The notes: generated from the letters alone by a model not told the origin. A stretch of DNA of 64,000 bases from Xenorhabdus ehlersii (GCF_003610465.1 NZ_RAQI01000004.1:1-64000); one strand, 5' to 3'; counted from the first letter of the stretch, positions 43,416 to 55,662 are shown. A program made the numbers and translations.

Positions 43416-44156
43416 TTATTCCAGTGCCTGGATTAAGGCGTCATTATCTGCACTCTTGGCCACTTTTATTGTTTGCCAGCCCAAGGTTCGGGCGATATCA
43501 GCAAGACGTTTACTGACCACAATTAGCTTGCAATTCAGTAACCATACTTTTCCATCGCTATCAGTAACTAAGTTATATAGCAGTTGCAGCATTTCGCCAC
43601 TTGTGACAACGATGGTTTTTATCCCACATTGCTGCCAGTGACGACTGAAATCGGCTGTATTGTATTTGACTGGCTGGCGTGAATAACATTCACAGTAATC
43701 TACTACACCTCCACGGAGCCTTAATGTGGAGGCAATCACTTCACGGCCGCCATTGCCTCGGAGCAATAAAATCTTTTTATTGCCCATTGTCTGTAAGGTG
43801 GGGAGTTGCAGTAGATCTTCACTGGTTTCACCTTGCTTAGAGTAGACAATTTCCAACCCAGTTAATTGATGAAACATCAGGGAAGTTGATTTGCCGATCC
43901 CATAATAGGATAACTGTTCAGGCCATGACTGGCCTGCTTGAATAAGCTGTTCATTGGCATAATGAACGGCATTTTTTGATAATAGGAAAACCAGATCTCC
44001 CGCAGATAGCCATTGCAGTTTTTGTGACAGGAATGGCAAATCTGCCCCCGATTGGATTTCGATGAGGGGAGCGCTGAAGGCTGATTTTCCAATAGACCGC
44101 AGTCGCTTGACCAATTCCTCTCCTGCGGGGACAGGGCGGGTGATCAGAATACTCAT
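43416..44156 (-). CDS. hemD: Uroporphyrinogen-III synthase
   Basis: Closes hydroxymethylbilane with D-ring inversion to uroporphyrinogen III. 246 aa (E. coli 246). N-terminal [13 protein letters not shown] and two-domain HemD fold; the family is poorly conserved, but length and position leave little doubt. It overlaps hemC by 4 bp. Confidence 0.94.
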   Translation of the reverse strand: MSILITRPVPAGEELVKRLRSIGKSAFSAPLIEIQSGADLPFLSQKLQWLSAGDLVFLLSKNAVHYANEQLIQAGQSWPEQLSYYGIGKSTSLMFHQLTGLEIVYSKQGETSEDLLQLPTLQTMGNKKILLLRGNGGREVIASTLRLRGGVVDYCECYSRQPVKYNTADFSRHWQQCGIKTIVVTSGEMLQLLYNLVTDSDGKVWLLNCKLIVVSKRLADIARTLGWQTIKVAKSADNDALIQALE

Positions 44157-45094
44157 TTCGGTAGGTTCCTCTGGTATACGCTCGCCAGAATCTGGCGTGC
44201 GCCCTTCTCCAATAATTCTTCCGCCAATGCGATACCCGCTTGACGAGCCTCTTTGGGTGAGACCACTCTTTCCCCGCGTACGATCACTGTGCCATCAGGG
44301 GAACCCACTAGCGCGCGTAGCCAAATGCTCTCTCCCTGCCAGATGGCATAACTGCCAATTGGTACCTGACAACCCCCTTCAAGGCGGGTGTTCATTGCTC
44401 TTTCAGCAAGAACGCAAGCTTCTGTTCTTGCGTGGTTCAAGGGTGACAGCAGTTCACGGGTTTGACGATCATCGAGCCGACACTCAATGCCTACCGCCCC
44501 TTGACCGACAGCTGGCAGCAATAACTCAGGCTCTAATGGCATACGAATGCGTTCTTCCAGCCCCAGCCGTTTCAGGCCCGCTGTTGCAAGAATAATGGCA
44601 TCATAATCGCCGTTATCGAGCTTGTTCAGACGGGTACCGACATTACCGCGTAAGTCACGAACAGCAAGATCAGGACGTAGCTGACGGATTTGGCATTGGC
44701 GGCGTAAACTGGATGTACCCACAATACTGCCAGCAGGTAGGTCATCGAGCGAAGCGTATTTTACTGAAACAAAAGCATCCCGTGGATCATCCCGTTCGCA
44801 GATTGTGACCAATCCCAAACCATCAGGAAATTCGACAGGGACATCTTTCATGGAGTGGACGGCGATATCAGCTCGCTTTTCGAGTAGAGCTAATTCCAAT
44901 TCCTTCACAAACAGCCCCTTGCCTCCCACTTTTGCCAATGGAGTATCGAGGATAATATCACCGCGTGTCACCATTGGAACCAGCTCTACTTGCAATTCTG
45001 GGTGAAAGTGTTTCAGTTGCTTTTGAACATATTGCGCTTGCCACATAGCTAATGGGCTTTGGCGGGTAGCGATGCGAATGGTTTTCATTGTCAT
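44153..45094 (-). CDS. hemC: Hydroxymethylbilane synthase (porphobilinogen deaminase)
   Basis: Polymerizes four porphobilinogens to hydroxymethylbilane. 313 aa. The dipyrromethane-cofactor cysteine is Cys-242 in [10 protein letters not shown], the same position as E. coli. Catalytic Asp in [12 protein letters not shown] and the [14 protein letters not shown] start are conserved. A second ATG two codons in is also possible, as there is no clear ribosome site. Divergent from cyaA. Confidence 0.96.
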   Translation of the reverse strand: MTMKTIRIATRQSPLAMWQAQYVQKQLKHFHPELQVELVPMVTRGDIILDTPLAKVGGKGLFVKELELALLEKRADIAVHSMKDVPVEFPDGLGLVTICERDDPRDAFVSVKYASLDDLPAGSIVGTSSLRRQCQIRQLRPDLAVRDLRGNVGTRLNKLDNGDYDAIILATAGLKRLGLEERIRMPLEPELLLPAVGQGAVGIECRLDDRQTRELLSPLNHARTEACVLAERAMNTRLEGGCQVPIGSYAIWQGESIWLRALVGSPDGTVIVRGERVVSPKEARQAGIALAEELLEKGARQILASVYQRNLPK

Positions 45095-45835
45095 GGATAA
45101 ATCTATTAGGTAAGTATATTGGGTAACTGTATTAACTAATGGTTTCTATATTCTTCATCTTTCAATTTTTGTTTCTTTATTGACCAGAGCATTAACTACT
45201 ATGCAACTTGAATTGATGGAAAATAATGGTTTTTAGCCACCTGTTAGTCACCAATTAGTGAGAAAATAGTGTCAGTTTTAACATCTCAATGATTTTTTTT
45301 CCAGTTACGAGAAAGCCGGAGAAAATCAAAATAGTATATGGATATACAGTTTATGAAATAAAAATAATTTTAAATATTAAAATAATATTTTATTTTAATG
45401 AAGAAAATAAACAAAGAGATTGATTTAAAAGCAAATTGAAATTTGTGCTTAGCTTGATGATAAAAAGTGGTGAAAATATTTAACAATAAGAAAAATATTA
45501 TTCAGTTAAATATTGATGAAAGAGTGATGTATTTACAATGCTTTACAACAGAGATATGAAAAATAATCAACAATAATAGTTATGCTAAAAAAGCATATTA
45601 TTGTGTCTGTTTCGTGATTAACTTAATATTTTACAAAGAGTTAATTATATTTTAGCTATTGCAGGCGAAGAGAAAAGATGGTATTGCGTACTTTACGCTT
45701 TGATTGCAAGGTGTTAAATTGATCACGTTTCCGACAATAAGTTTGTAAAAATAATTTTAAATAATCTTGTAATACCACGCGTTATCGGAAACAGGGGACT
45801 ACTTTAGGCACTGGAACTGATATCAGGCGAAACTC
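45095..45835. promoter_or_regulatory. hemC-cyaA divergent intergenic region
   Basis: About 740 bp without a supportable gene; the left two thirds are very AT-rich. Promoters for hemCDXY (minus) and cyaA (plus) must lie here. The recognizable element is the CRP site described separately. Confidence 0.6.
45692..45730 (+). promoter_or_regulatory. cyaA promoter with overlapping CRP site
   Basis: A possible -35 TTTACG (45692-45697) and -10 TTAAAT (45714-45719; 16-bp spacer) are overlapped by a CRP-type site, TGTTA-N6-TCACG at 45712-45727. The surrounding 22 bp are as I recall them for the E. coli cyaA P2 operator. CRP-cAMP bound over the -10 represses cyaA in E. coli; the same autoregulation is expected here. 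Confidence 0.78.
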
Positions 45836-48454
45836 TTGTATCTCTATATTGAAACGCTGAAGCAGCGACTGGATGCAATTAACCAACTTAGATTAGAGCG
45901 CGCTACTAGCTTAATGAGTGACGCTTTCAAGCAAGTTTATAGTTTAATTCCAGTATTATTACATTATCATCATCCAATGATGCCAGGTTATATCAAAAGC
46001 GATGTTCCTCATGGTGTTTGCTTTTTTATGCCTGATGAAGCACAGCAGTTTTGGATTAATGATCTGGATTGCCTGCTTACCGGCATCCTGCCAGATGTAT
46101 CGTCACATGCATCTAATGGTGAATTACCGATAACGGGAATTTACTCGATGGGCAGTACCTCTTCTATCGGGCAAAGTTGCTCTTCTGATTTGGATATTTG
46201 GGTTTGCCATCAATCCTGGTTGGATAGTGACGAAAAAGCTTTATTGGAACAAAAATGTACCTTGATAGAACAGTGGGCGGCTTCACTGGGTACTGAGGTT
46301 ACTTTTTTTCTGATTGATGAAAACCGTTTTCGGCATAATGCCTCTGGTAGTTTGAACGGTGAAGATTGTGGTTCTACCCAACATATCCTTCTGCTTGATG
46401 AATTTTATCGCACAGCGGTTTGTATGGCTGGCAAACGCTTATTATGGGCAATGGTTCCGGTGGAAGAGGAAGTTCATTATGATGAGTACGTCCTTTCTCT
46501 CTATGCTCAGGGAGTGTTGACGCCAAATGAATGGTTGGATCTGGGCGGCTTGGGTGAATTATCCGCAGAAGAATATTTTGGGGCAAGCCTCTGGCAGCTT
46601 TACAAGAGCGTGGACTCTCCTTATAAGGCTGTATTGAAAAGCCTGCTGTTGGAAGCTTATTCATGGGAATATCCCAATGGAAAACTTCTGGCGATGGAAA
46701 TGAAGCAGTATTTTCATGATGGTGCGATTGTTTCTTTTGGCCTCGATGCCTATAGCATGATGCTGGAACGTGTAACCCGCTATCTAACTGCCACGAATGA
46801 CCTTGCGCGCCTTGATTTGGCGCGTCGTTGTTTTTATCTGAAGGTATGCGAGAAACTATTGGCAGGCCAGAATGACAAAGGTTGTACAGGATGGCGTCGT
46901 CAGGTTATGTCCCAGTTGGTGCGCGAATGGGGTTGGGATGACAGTAAACTGGCCATATTGGATAAGCGTAATGCATGGAAAATTGAGCAGGTACGTGATG
47001 CCCATAATGAATTGCTTGATACCATGATGCAGAGTTATCGCAATTTAATCCGCTTTGCCCGTCGCAATAATTTAAGTGTGAGTGCCAGCCCGCAAGATAT
47101 TGGCGTATTAACCCGTAAATTGTATGCGGCTTTTGAAGCATTGCCCGGTAAAGTGACTTTGGTGAATCCTCAGATATCACCGGATCTGTCGGAAAAGGAT
47201 CTGACCTTCATCTATGTCCCTCCGGGGCGAGTAAACCGCAGTGGTTGGTATCTTTACAACCATGCCCCTACGATTGAATCAATCATTGGTTATCAACCAT
47301 TGGAATACAATCGCTATCTGAATAAATTAGTTTCCTGGACCTATTTCAATGGTCTGCTGGCTAAAGAAACTCGGCTTCATATTCATCACGGGGAATCTCA
47401 GTGTGACAGGCAGAAATTATGTGATTTGGTGGATGACATTGCCGCTCATTTCCCAATCCGTCTACCTGCCCCCACACCAAAAGCACTATATAGTCCTTGT
47501 GAAATCCGTCATTTGGCGATCATTGTCAATTTAGAACAAGATCCAACGGCTGCATTTTCTGATCAAATCGTTCGTTTTGATTTAAGGAACCTGAATGTTT
47601 TCAGTTTTGGCGAGTTGCAGCAATGTCTGGTAGGTAGCATTGATTTGCTTTATCGCAATTCATGGAATGAAGTGAGAACTTTGCATTTCAGTGGTGAACA
47701 ATCGGTATTGGAAGCATTGAAGACCATATTGGGAAAAATGCATCAAGATGCAGCGCCGCCATCTGACGTTGAAGTATTCTGTTATAGCAAACATTTGCGT
47801 GGATTGATCCGCACACGTATCCAGCAATTAGTTTCGGAGTGTATAGAGTTACGCCTGTCCAGTAACCGACAAGATCCAAACCGTTTCAAGGCATTACGAA
47901 TTTCAGGGCAAACATGGGGATTATTCTTCGAACGGTTAAACGTTTCGGTACAAAAATTGGAAAATGCAGTGGAATTCTATGGTGCGATTTCCAACACCAA
48001 ATTGCATGGCCTGCCAGTCAAAATTGATACCAAAGAAAAACACTTACCGCCTGTAATAGACGGTTTTGCCTGTGAAGGAATTATCCAGTTCTTTTTCGAA
48101 GATATTGAGAACAAACAAGGGTTCAATATTTATATTCTTGATGAATCAAATCGGGTGGAAATTTATTCCCATTGTGAAGGCAGTAAAGAAGAGTTGGTGC
48201 GAGATATCAGCCGATTTTATTCATCATCACATGATCGTTTCACTTATGGCTCTAGTTTTGTCAATTTCAACTTACCGCAGTTCTATCAAATCGTTAAGAA
48301 AAGTGAGCGTACCCATATCACTCCATTTATAGAGGGAGTGTACCCAGTGGGTGATATAGAAGCGAATGATACAAGGCTCCCTATTAACGAGTGCCTTGAT
48401 AAAACATGTGGGGCACATGCACACGATCCTTATCGTTCGCTGTATCACTATTGA
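45836..48454 (+). CDS. cyaA: Class I adenylate cyclase
   Basis: Makes cAMP; regulated by EIIA-Glc through its C-terminal half. 872 aa (E. coli 848). It starts at TTG, as in E. coli cyaA, which limits translation. N-terminal catalytic domain with [19 protein letters not shown]; Asp-118 and Asp-120 match the E. coli metal-binding Asp-116/118. The C-terminal regulatory part, with [14 protein letters not shown] and conserved His residues, is complete. Confidence 0.97.
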   Translation: MYLYIETLKQRLDAINQLRLERATSLMSDAFKQVYSLIPVLLHYHHPMMPGYIKSDVPHGVCFFMPDEAQQFWINDLDCLLTGILPDVSSHASNGELPITGIYSMGSTSSIGQSCSSDLDIWVCHQSWLDSDEKALLEQKCTLIEQWAASLGTEVTFFLIDENRFRHNASGSLNGEDCGSTQHILLLDEFYRTAVCMAGKRLLWAMVPVEEEVHYDEYVLSLYAQGVLTPNEWLDLGGLGELSAEEYFGASLWQLYKSVDSPYKAVLKSLLLEAYSWEYPNGKLLAMEMKQYFHDGAIVSFGLDAYSMMLERVTRYLTATNDLARLDLARRCFYLKVCEKLLAGQNDKGCTGWRRQVMSQLVREWGWDDSKLAILDKRNAWKIEQVRDAHNELLDTMMQSYRNLIRFARRNNLSVSASPQDIGVLTRKLYAAFEALPGKVTLVNPQISPDLSEKDLTFIYVPPGRVNRSGWYLYNHAPTIESIIGYQPLEYNRYLNKLVSWTYFNGLLAKETRLHIHHGESQCDRQKLCDLVDDIAAHFPIRLPAPTPKALYSPCEIRHLAIIVNLEQDPTAAFSDQIVRFDLRNLNVFSFGELQQCLVGSIDLLYRNSWNEVRTLHFSGEQSVLEALKTILGKMHQDAAPPSDVEVFCYSKHLRGLIRTRIQQLVSECIELRLSSNRQDPNRFKALRISGQTWGLFFERLNVSVQKLENAVEFYGAISNTKLHGLPVKIDTKEKHLPPVIDGFACEGIIQFFFEDIENKQGFNIYILDESNRVEIYSHCEGSKEELVRDISRFYSSSHDRFTYGSSFVNFNLPQFYQIVKKSERTHITPFIEGVYPVGDIEANDTRLPINECLDKTCGAHAHDPYRSLYHY

Positions 48455-48565
48455 TATTATCAGTTAACTTAAACGCCTGTATCATCAGGCGCTTTTATTA
48501 GATATCTTTCGTTGACTAATTGTTTTTATTTGGTTTTGATGAAATTGGGTTTTAATGAAATATAG

Positions 48566-48886
48566 TCATGAAAATTGGAATGGTTCACCGCTTTGCTCAG
48601 TAATGGCTTGTGCCAGCATAGAGATAAAATCATTACCACTGCGGTCACAAATCCACTGGCTATCCCGATAATCAAAATGGTAACCGCCATTTTTGGTTGC
48701 CAGCCATATCTGATGGAAAGGCTCTTGACGGTTAATAATGATTTTGCTGCCGTTTTCAAAACTCAGCGTCATCACACCGCCGTTTGTTTCATAGTCGATA
48801 TCCGCATCACCATCGTAATTATCCAGTTGCTCTTCAAGATGAAGCATCAATTGATCAGCTAATTGATGAAATTCGCTATCTTTCAT
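48566..48886 (-). CDS. cyaY: Iron-sulfur assembly protein CyaY (frataxin)
   Basis: Bacterial frataxin, regulator of IscS and Fe supply. 106 aa. Acidic first helix ([20 protein letters not shown]), the sheet motif [23 protein letters not shown], and WICDRSG are family marks. Divergent from lptM, beside cyaA as in E. coli. Confidence 0.96.
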   Translation of the reverse strand: MKDSEFHQLADQLMLHLEEQLDNYDGDADIDYETNGGVMTLSFENGSKIIINRQEPFHQIWLATKNGGYHFDYRDSQWICDRSGNDFISMLAQAITEQSGEPFQFS

Positions 48887-48964
48887 GTTTATTTCCTATT
48901 TGCTTTTCAGGGCCTAGCTGCGATTATAGAGAGTATTGGCGCATGAATCACAGGCATTAATATA

Positions 48965-49162
48965 ATGAAAAAACAACTTCGTTGGTCACTGGCTATCATA
49001 ACATTACTTTCTCTGGCGGGTTGTGGCTTGAAAGGGCCCCTTTATTTTCCTCCTGCGGAAACATCTGCAACACAAGTACCTATACACAAAATGGATAAGA
49101 TTCAGCCAGAAAGATTATTTAAAAACAGCTTATTAAAAGACAATATATCGATGAATGCTTAA
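48965..49162 (+). CDS. lptM: Small lipoprotein LptM (YifL)
   Basis: 65-aa lipoprotein. The signal peptide ends in a lipobox LAGC, with Cys-20 lipidated, followed by GLKGPLYFPP, the conserved LptM motif. In E. coli it assists disulfide maturation and assembly of the LptD-LptE translocon in the outer membrane. First gene before dapF. Confidence 0.9.
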   Translation: MKKQLRWSLAIITLLSLAGCGLKGPLYFPPAETSATQVPIHKMDKIQPERLFKNSLLKDNISMNA

Positions 49163-49206
49163 TGATAGTGATTTGGTAATGTGATTTCTCTTGGAGCCGT
49201 ACATAT

Positions 49207-50031
49207 ATGCAGTTCTCCAAAATGCATGGTCTTGGCAATGACTTTATGGTCGTTGATGCAGTGACCCAAAATGTTTATTTTTCTCCAGAGTTAATTTGTC
49301 GTCTGGCTAACCGGAATACTGGGGTGGGTTTTGATCAACTTTTGATTGTTGAAGCGCCCTATGATCCTGACTTAGACTTTCATTACCGCATTTTTAATGC
49401 TGACGGCAGTGAGGTTTCCCAGTGTGGTAATGGGGCACGTTGTTTTGCCCGTTTTGTCCGTCTCAAAGGGTTGACCAATAAACGTGATATCAAAGTCAGC
49501 ACGCAAGCGGGCCGAATGATATTAAGCATCACAAATGATGAGCAAGTCTGTGTCAACATGGGAGAGCCGGACTTTGAGCCGCAGCGTATTCCCTTTCGCG
49601 CCAATAAGGCTGAGAAAACCTATATTATCCGTACTAACGAACGTACGGTACTTTGTGGCGTTGTATCGATGGGAAATCCTCATTGTGTCATACAGGTTGA
49701 GGATGTGGACACTGCCGAAGTGGAAATATTGGGGCCCGTGTTGGAAAACCATGAACGTTTTCCTGAACGAGCCAATATTGGTTTCATGCAGATAATAAAT
49801 CGGGGCCATATTCGCTTGCGTGTTTTTGAGCGTGGTGCTGGTGAAACCCGGGCATGTGGCAGTGGCGCATGTGCCGCAGTAGCTATCGGTATCCAGCAGG
49901 ATCTGTTGGATAATCAGGTTCGGGTTGATCTTCCGGGTGGGGCACTGCAAATTCGCTGGGATGGGCCGGGCAAACCACTTTTTATGACTGGGCCTGCAAC
50001 CCATGTTTATGATGGTACGATTCATTTGTGA
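49207..50031 (+). CDS. dapF: Diaminopimelate epimerase
   Basis: PLP-independent epimerase making meso-DAP for lysine and peptidoglycan. 274 aa, as in E. coli. Catalytic cysteines: Cys-73 in SQCGNGARC and the second in [10 protein letters not shown] (about 217). GGAG precedes the start. Next is yigA. Confidence 0.97.
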   Translation: MQFSKMHGLGNDFMVVDAVTQNVYFSPELICRLANRNTGVGFDQLLIVEAPYDPDLDFHYRIFNADGSEVSQCGNGARCFARFVRLKGLTNKRDIKVSTQAGRMILSITNDEQVCVNMGEPDFEPQRIPFRANKAEKTYIIRTNERTVLCGVVSMGNPHCVIQVEDVDTAEVEILGPVLENHERFPERANIGFMQIINRGHIRLRVFERGAGETRACGSGACAAVAIGIQQDLLDNQVRVDLPGGALQIRWDGPGKPLFMTGPATHVYDGTIHL

Positions 50032-50079
50032 TTGATTCTGTGTTTGCTGAGTCTCTCTTGAAATATGGGGCATTGGAAA

Positions 50080-50784
50080 ATGAGTGAAAAAGACGATCCA
50101 TTGCACAGCGGAAACAGGCTGGATGATCAGACAGTCGTGGATTATTTATTGAATAATCCGGATTTTTTTATCCGTAATGCCAATATGGTCGATAAGATAA
50201 GAGTTCCTCATCCAGTGCGGGAATGTGTCTCTTTAATGGAATGGCATATGAACCGCCAGAGGAAACGTATCTGTTATTTGGAAGACGATCTGAACCATTT
50301 GATAGAGCAGGCGAAACAGAACGAAGTGCTGTTCAGCAGCCTATTGCAATTACTGTCAGACCTCTCTGGTGCCAAGAGTTTGCAGGATTTTCTTTCATGC
50401 TTAACTTCATGGTCGAAAACATTGGGATTGAGTAACAGTTATATTCGGTTGTTCAGTGATAAATGGCATCTTGGTGCACCACTGAATGTGCCGGAGCTGG
50501 CTATTTCCCGTCAGGCCTTTGAATCCGTCCGCATAAAGCGATTCGGGGAAAAAAATCATTATCTTGGCCGATTGCATGGCCCGGAGATTTTATTGTTGAT
50601 GCCACAGGCACTCCATGTTGGCTCAGTGGCGATTTCCCTTTTAGGATCACGAGGGGAGTTGGGCATGGTCATTTTCAATAGCCATGATAAACAGCACTAT
50701 CACGAAGGCATGGGAACTGACATTCTCGCCCATTTGGCGAAGCTGTTGCCGGGTTTGTTGTCCCGTTGGATTGAACGCGCATGA
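50080..50784 (+). CDS. yigA: DUF484 protein YigA
   Basis: 234 aa from ATG 50080 (an in-frame ATG at 50065 has no ribosome site). DUF484 family, GAF-like C-terminal part; [17 protein letters not shown] and [17 protein letters not shown] align with E. coli YigA. Function unknown; constantly linked to dapF and xerC. It overlaps xerC by 4 bp. Confidence 0.92.
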   Translation: MSEKDDPLHSGNRLDDQTVVDYLLNNPDFFIRNANMVDKIRVPHPVRECVSLMEWHMNRQRKRICYLEDDLNHLIEQAKQNEVLFSSLLQLLSDLSGAKSLQDFLSCLTSWSKTLGLSNSYIRLFSDKWHLGAPLNVPELAISRQAFESVRIKRFGEKNHYLGRLHGPEILLLMPQALHVGSVAISLLGSRGELGMVIFNSHDKQHYHEGMGTDILAHLAKLLPGLLSRWIERA

Positions 50785-51695
50785 CTCAGCCGATTGATTT
50801 ACTGTTAACGCCCATGGAAGACTTCTTGCGCTATTTGCGGGTTGAGCGACGTTTAAGCCCCGTCACGATCACTAACTATCGACGCCATTTGGCAGTTTTG
50901 GCGGAAATGTCACTGGAAATGGGGATACGTGAGTGGCAGGAGTTAGATCCGGCTAAAGTCAGAATGTTTGCCTCCCGCAGTCGGCGGGCAGGATTGCAGT
51001 CTGCCAGCATTGCGTTGCGTTTTTCTTCTTTGCGTAGTTTTCTTGACTGGATGGTAATGCAAAATAAGTTGGCAGCCAATCCCGCTAAAACAGTCAGTAC
51101 CCCCCGTAAAAAACGCCACTTACCTAAAAACATGGATGTGGATGAAGTTAACCAACTGCTCAATATTAATCTGAACGATCCGTTGTCAGTGCGTGACAGA
51201 ACCATGCTGGAAGTGATGTACGGAGCGGGATTGCGTTTGTCTGAGCTGGTAGGTTTGGATTGTCGCCATTTGGATTTGGAAGGAGGGGAAGTTTGGGTAC
51301 ATGGCAAGGGTAGCAAAGAGCGTAAAGTGCCGTTTGGCCGTATGGCGCAGGAGTGGCTCCAGCATTGGCTGGATATGCGGGAATTGCTTGAGCCGGAAGA
51401 TGATGCGGTTTTCATTTCCACCAAGAGCGGAAAACGTATTTCTGCCCGTAATGTACAGAAACGGTTTAAACAGTGGGGGATTCGGCAAGGTGTTAGCAGC
51501 CATGTTAACCCTCATAAATTGCGTCACTCTTTTGCCACACATATTCTGGAATCCAGCGGTGATCTGCGAGCAGTGCAGGAATTACTGGGTCACGCGAACC
51601 TGTCGACCACCCAGATCTATACCCATTTGGACTTTCAGCATTTGACCAAAGTCTATGATGTGGCTCACCCCAGAGCCAAACGAGGAAAATCATAA
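50781..51695 (+). CDS. xerC: Tyrosine recombinase XerC
   Basis: With XerD resolves chromosome dimers at dif under FtsK control. 304 aa: SAM-like N-terminal core-binding domain (about 10-100) and catalytic domain with Arg-152, Lys-176, His-245, Arg-248, His-271 and nucleophile Tyr-280. Coupled by ATGA to yigA and by TAATG to yigB. Confidence 0.97.
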   Translation: MTQPIDLLLTPMEDFLRYLRVERRLSPVTITNYRRHLAVLAEMSLEMGIREWQELDPAKVRMFASRSRRAGLQSASIALRFSSLRSFLDWMVMQNKLAANPAKTVSTPRKKRHLPKNMDVDEVNQLLNINLNDPLSVRDRTMLEVMYGAGLRLSELVGLDCRHLDLEGGEVWVHGKGSKERKVPFGRMAQEWLQHWLDMRELLEPEDDAVFISTKSGKRISARNVQKRFKQWGIRQGVSSHVNPHKLRHSFATHILESSGDLRAVQELLGHANLSTTQIYTHLDFQHLTKVYDVAHPRAKRGKS

Positions 51696-52411
51696 TGCGT
51701 TTTTATCGGCCTATCGCGCCGTTTGCTGCGATGACATTCGATCTGGATGATACGCTTTACGATAACCATCCTGTAATCGATAAAACCGAAAAAGAAGTAT
51801 TGTGTTTTATCAGGCAGTACGATACCAAATTCGGTCACTTTGGGCATGAAGATCTGCATGTATACCGCCGGGCGGTTCTTGAACAGGAACCCGATATTTA
51901 TCATGATGTAACTTCATGGCGTCGGCAATCCGCAGAACTCATGTTTACCCACCATGGCTTCAATGATGAAGAAACAGTACGTGGTACGAATGAAATTATG
52001 TCTTGTTTTATGTACTGGCGTAACCAAATCACTGTTCCGGAATCTACCCATAAAACTTTGTCCATACTGGCGGAAAAAATGCCGTTAGTGGCAATTACCA
52101 ATGGGAACGCTGAACCTGCTGCATGTGGGCTTGCCCGTTATTTTGAATTTGTATTGAAAGCGGGCATTGATGGGCGTTCCAAACCTTATCCTGATATGTA
52201 TCAGCTCGCGGCAGAGCGGCTCAACCTACCGATAAATCAGATCCTGCATGTGGGGGATAATCTGTATACCGATGTAGAAGGGGCACTTTGCAGTGGTATG
52301 CAAGCCTGTTGGATTAACATCGAAAATAAAAACTTGATGCAGGAATCTGAAGGGCGTCTGGTGCCACATATTGAGATTTCTGATTTGGCTTCTTTGATAG
52401 CACTGATATAA
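51695..52411 (+). CDS. yigB: HAD-family FMN phosphatase YigB
   Basis: 238 aa. HAD motif I FDLDDTLYD with Asp-16 as nucleophile and Asp-18; motif II in VAITNGN; motif III/IV in HVGDNLYTDVEGA. E. coli YigB dephosphorylates 5-amino-6-ribitylamino-uracil phosphate and FMN. The ATG overlaps the xerC stop by one base. Confidence 0.95.
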   Translation: MRFYRPIAPFAAMTFDLDDTLYDNHPVIDKTEKEVLCFIRQYDTKFGHFGHEDLHVYRRAVLEQEPDIYHDVTSWRRQSAELMFTHHGFNDEETVRGTNEIMSCFMYWRNQITVPESTHKTLSILAEKMPLVAITNGNAEPAACGLARYFEFVLKAGIDGRSKPYPDMYQLAAERLNLPINQILHVGDNLYTDVEGALCSGMQACWINIENKNLMQESEGRLVPHIEISDLASLIALI

Positions 52412-52457
52412 TTTCAGATTGAAATCTATATAAAAATATTAACAACTGACGGTAATT

Positions 52458-54623
52458 ATGGACGTTTCTTATCTGCTCGAAAGCCTCAATGATAAACAAC
52501 GTGAAGCGGTCGCCGCTCCCCGTAGTAATATGTTAGTGCTGGCTGGCGCTGGCAGTGGTAAAACGCGCGTGCTGGTTCATCGGATTGCCTGGTTACTGTC
52601 AGTTGAAAATGCTTCGCCGTTTTCCATCATGGCGGTCACATTTACGAATAAAGCGGCTGCTGAGATGCGGCACCGAATTGAAAACCTGATTGGCACCAGT
52701 CAGGGCGGAATGTGGATCGGTACATTCCATAGCCTTGCTCACCGGTTATTGCGCGCCCATCATCTTGATGCAAATTTGCCGCAGGATTTCCAGATCCTTG
52801 ATAGCGAAGATCAGCATCGCCTCATCAAACGCATCATCAAGGCGATGAACCTGGATGACAAACAGTGGTCAGCCCGTCAGGGGATGTGGTACATCAATGG
52901 CAAAAAAGATGAAGGCTTGCGTCCACAGCACATTGAAAGTTATGGCAATCCGGTAGAGGCAACCTGGTTGAAAATCTATCAGGCTTATCAGGAAGCGTGT
53001 GACCGCGCAGGGCTGGTGGATTTTGCGGAATTATTGCTACGCGCCCATGAACTTTGGCTGAACAAGCCGCAGATCCTGCAACACTATCGTGAGCGTTTCA
53101 CAAATATTCTGGTGGATGAATTTCAGGATACTAACAGTATTCAATATGCCTGGATTCGTCTTCTGGCTGGTGATAGCGGCAAGGTCATGATTGTCGGGGA
53201 CGATGACCAGTCCATTTATGGCTGGCGTGGTGCACAGGTAGAAAATATCCAGCGTTTCCTTAAGGATTTTCAGGGAGCGGAAACGCTCCGTCTGGAACAG
53301 AATTACCGTTCGACCAGCAATATCCTTAAAGCTGCCAATGCCCTGATCGCCCATAACAGTGATCGTTTGGGCAAGAATTTGTGGACAGAAGGGAGCGAGG
53401 GAGAGCTAATTTCACTTTATTGCGCCTTCAATGAATTGGATGAGTCCCGTTATGTTGTCGGCCGTATCAAGCATTGGTTGGATAATGGCGGCGCCCTGAA
53501 AGAGTGTGCGATCCTGTATCGAAGTAATGCCCAATCCCGCGTCTTAGAAGAAGCCTTGCTACAGGCTTCCATGCCTTACCGAATTTATGGTGGCCAGCGT
53601 TTCTTCGAACGTCAGGAAATCAAAGATGCTTTATCCTATTTGCGTTTGGTAGCAAACCGTCACGACGATGCTGCTTTTGAGCGTGTGGTGAATACACCAA
53701 CACGTGGCATTGGCGACAGGACGCTTGATGTTGTGCGCCAAGCGGCGCGGGATCAGCAAAAAACCTTGTGGGAAAGTAGCCTGGTATTGATACAGGAAAA
53801 AGTGCTGGCTGGCCGTGCGGCATCTGCGTTGCAACGCTTCATCGAATTGATTGATGCGCTGGAAACAGAAACGCAGGAAATGCCATTGCACGTGCAGACC
53901 GATCGCATTATCCGTGACTCTGGTCTATGGGCCATGTATCAACAGGAAAAAGGCGAAAAGGCGCAGGCCCGTATCGAAAACCTTGAAGAATTGGTCACGG
54001 CAACCCGCCAATTCAGCTACCAGGACGAAGATGAGAACCTGCTGCCATTGCAAGCTTTCCTTTCCCATGCCGCACTTGAATCGGGGGAAGGTCAGGCAGA
54101 TGCCTATCAGGATGCGGTGCAACTGATGACTTTACATTCAGCGAAAGGTTTGGAATTCCCGCAAGTTTTTATTGTGGGTATGGAAGAGGGCATGTTTCCG
54201 AGTCAGATGTCCATTGAAGAAGGTGGTCGGTTAGAGGAAGAGCGTCGTCTGGCCTATGTAGGCGTTACCAGGGCGATGGAAAAACTGACGCTGACTTATG
54301 CGGAAAGCCGTCGTTTATATGGCAAGGAAGTGCATCACCGCCCATCTCGTTTTATTGGAGAATTACCGACAGAATGCGTGGCAGAAGTTCGCTTGCGGGC
54401 AACGGTATCCCGTCCGGTCAGCCACAAACGGCTGGGTACGCCTATCAGTGCTAATGATAGTGGTTATGCTCTTGGACAGCGTGTGCGCCATCCTAAATTT
54501 GGTGAAGGGACGATTATCAATATGGAAGGCAGTGGGGAACATTGCCGACTGCAAATCGCGTTTCAAGGTGAAGGTATTAAGTGGCTGGTGGCTGCTTATG
54601 CCAGACTCGAAACAGGCCAATAA
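52458..54623 (+). CDS. uvrD: DNA helicase II UvrD
   Basis: SF1 3'-5' helicase for nucleotide excision and mismatch repair. 721 aa (E. coli 720). Walker A AGAGSGKT at 29-36, LVDEFQDTN, DDDQSIYGWRGAQ, QNYRS and LMTLHSAKGLEFP. The C-terminal Tudor-like domain ending in LVAAYARLE is intact. SOS genes usually have a LexA box; I see no clear one in the 46-bp gap after yigB. Confidence 0.97.
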   Translation: MDVSYLLESLNDKQREAVAAPRSNMLVLAGAGSGKTRVLVHRIAWLLSVENASPFSIMAVTFTNKAAAEMRHRIENLIGTSQGGMWIGTFHSLAHRLLRAHHLDANLPQDFQILDSEDQHRLIKRIIKAMNLDDKQWSARQGMWYINGKKDEGLRPQHIESYGNPVEATWLKIYQAYQEACDRAGLVDFAELLLRAHELWLNKPQILQHYRERFTNILVDEFQDTNSIQYAWIRLLAGDSGKVMIVGDDDQSIYGWRGAQVENIQRFLKDFQGAETLRLEQNYRSTSNILKAANALIAHNSDRLGKNLWTEGSEGELISLYCAFNELDESRYVVGRIKHWLDNGGALKECAILYRSNAQSRVLEEALLQASMPYRIYGGQRFFERQEIKDALSYLRLVANRHDDAAFERVVNTPTRGIGDRTLDVVRQAARDQQKTLWESSLVLIQEKVLAGRAASALQRFIELIDALETETQEMPLHVQTDRIIRDSGLWAMYQQEKGEKAQARIENLEELVTATRQFSYQDEDENLLPLQAFLSHAALESGEGQADAYQDAVQLMTLHSAKGLEFPQVFIVGMEEGMFPSQMSIEEGGRLEEERRLAYVGVTRAMEKLTLTYAESRRLYGKEVHHRPSRFIGELPTECVAEVRLRATVSRPVSHKRLGTPISANDSGYALGQRVRHPKFGEGTIINMEGSGEHCRLQIAFQGEGIKWLVAAYARLETGQ

Positions 54624-54711
54624 TCCGGTTGAATGTTGACAGGCTTTTTCTTCTAAGCGTAACATTCGCGCCTTACGATAAACGTAGGGAGTATAAGGAG
54701 ACTTATGGTAC

Positions 54712-55662
54712 ATGCTGAACGCATTTAAATTAGAGAATAATCGCCTGCTCCGTCTTGAACTTGAAGAAGGTGATAAGTTATCTGACGCCATGTGGGTAGA
54801 TTTAGTGGGTCTGGGGGATGATGATCGCCTCCGAGTCCAGAATGAGCTGGGACAAGTCCTGGCGACCCGCACCGAGTTGGATGACATCGAGGCATCAGCC
54901 CGTTTTTTTGAAGATGAAGATGGTATGCACGTCCATTCATTCTTCTACTTTGAAGATGCCGAAGACCATGCTGGCAACTCGACAGTCGCATTTACCATCC
55001 GTGACGGTCGTCTCTACACATTGCGAGAGCGTGAACTCCCTGCATTTCGATTATACCGAATGCGTGCCCGTAACCAGACGATGGTTGATGGGAATGCCTA
55101 TGAGTTGTTGATGGATTTGTTCGAAACCAAAATCGAACAATTGGCTGATGTCATTGAAAACATCTATAGCGTGCTGGAATCCCTGAGTCGGGTCATTATG
55201 AACGGTAAACAGGGCGATGAATTTGATTCTGCTTTGTCTAATCTTGCTGAGCAGGAAGATATTGGCTGGAAAGTCCGCTTGTGCCTGATGGATAGCCAGC
55301 GCGCACTGAACTTCCTTGTGCGCCGTGCCCGCTTGCCTGCTAATCAATTGGAACAGGCTCGCGAAATTCTACGAGATATTGAATCTTTGCTGCCGCACAA
55401 TGAGTCCTTGTTCCAGAAAGTTAACTTCTTGATGCAAGCTGCGATGGGCTTTATCAACATCGAGCAGAGCCGCATTATCAAGATTTTCTCCGTTGTTTCC
55501 GTGGTATTCCTGCCACCGACGCTGGTAGCGTCCAGCTACGGTATGAACTTCGAATTTATGCCGGAGTTGCATTGGACATTCGGCTATCCTGCGGCCATTG
55601 GATTGATGATAGCAGCGGGTTTGGCTCCTTATCTCTACTTCAAACGCAAAAATTGGCTGTAG
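54712..55662 (+). CDS. corA: Magnesium/cobalt transporter CorA
   Basis: Pentameric Mg2+ channel. 316 aa, the E. coli length. Large N-terminal cytosolic domain, two C-terminal membrane segments and the signature GMN at 277-279 followed by FEFMPEL. AAGGAG (54695-54700) is 11 nt from this ATG and 4 nt from another, out-of-frame ATG (see findings). The E. coli neighbours yigE, yigF and yigG are missing. Confidence 0.96.
   Translation: MLNAFKLENNRLLRLELEEGDKLSDAMWVDLVGLGDDDRLRVQNELGQVLATRTELDDIEASARFFEDEDGMHVHSFFYFEDAEDHAGNSTVAFTIRDGRLYTLRERELPAFRLYRMRARNQTMVDGNAYELLMDLFETKIEQLADVIENIYSVLESLSRVIMNGKQGDEFDSALSNLAEQEDIGWKVRLCLMDSQRALNFLVRRARLPANQLEQAREILRDIESLLPHNESLFQKVNFLMQAAMGFINIEQSRIIKIFSVVSVVFLPPTLVASSYGMNFEFMPELHWTFGYPAAIGLMIAAGLAPYLYFKRKNWL

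Noticed and set aside
44062..44595. 177-codon plus-strand frame opposite hemD/hemC
   Set aside because: Shadow of the hemC and hemD genes, with no independent support.
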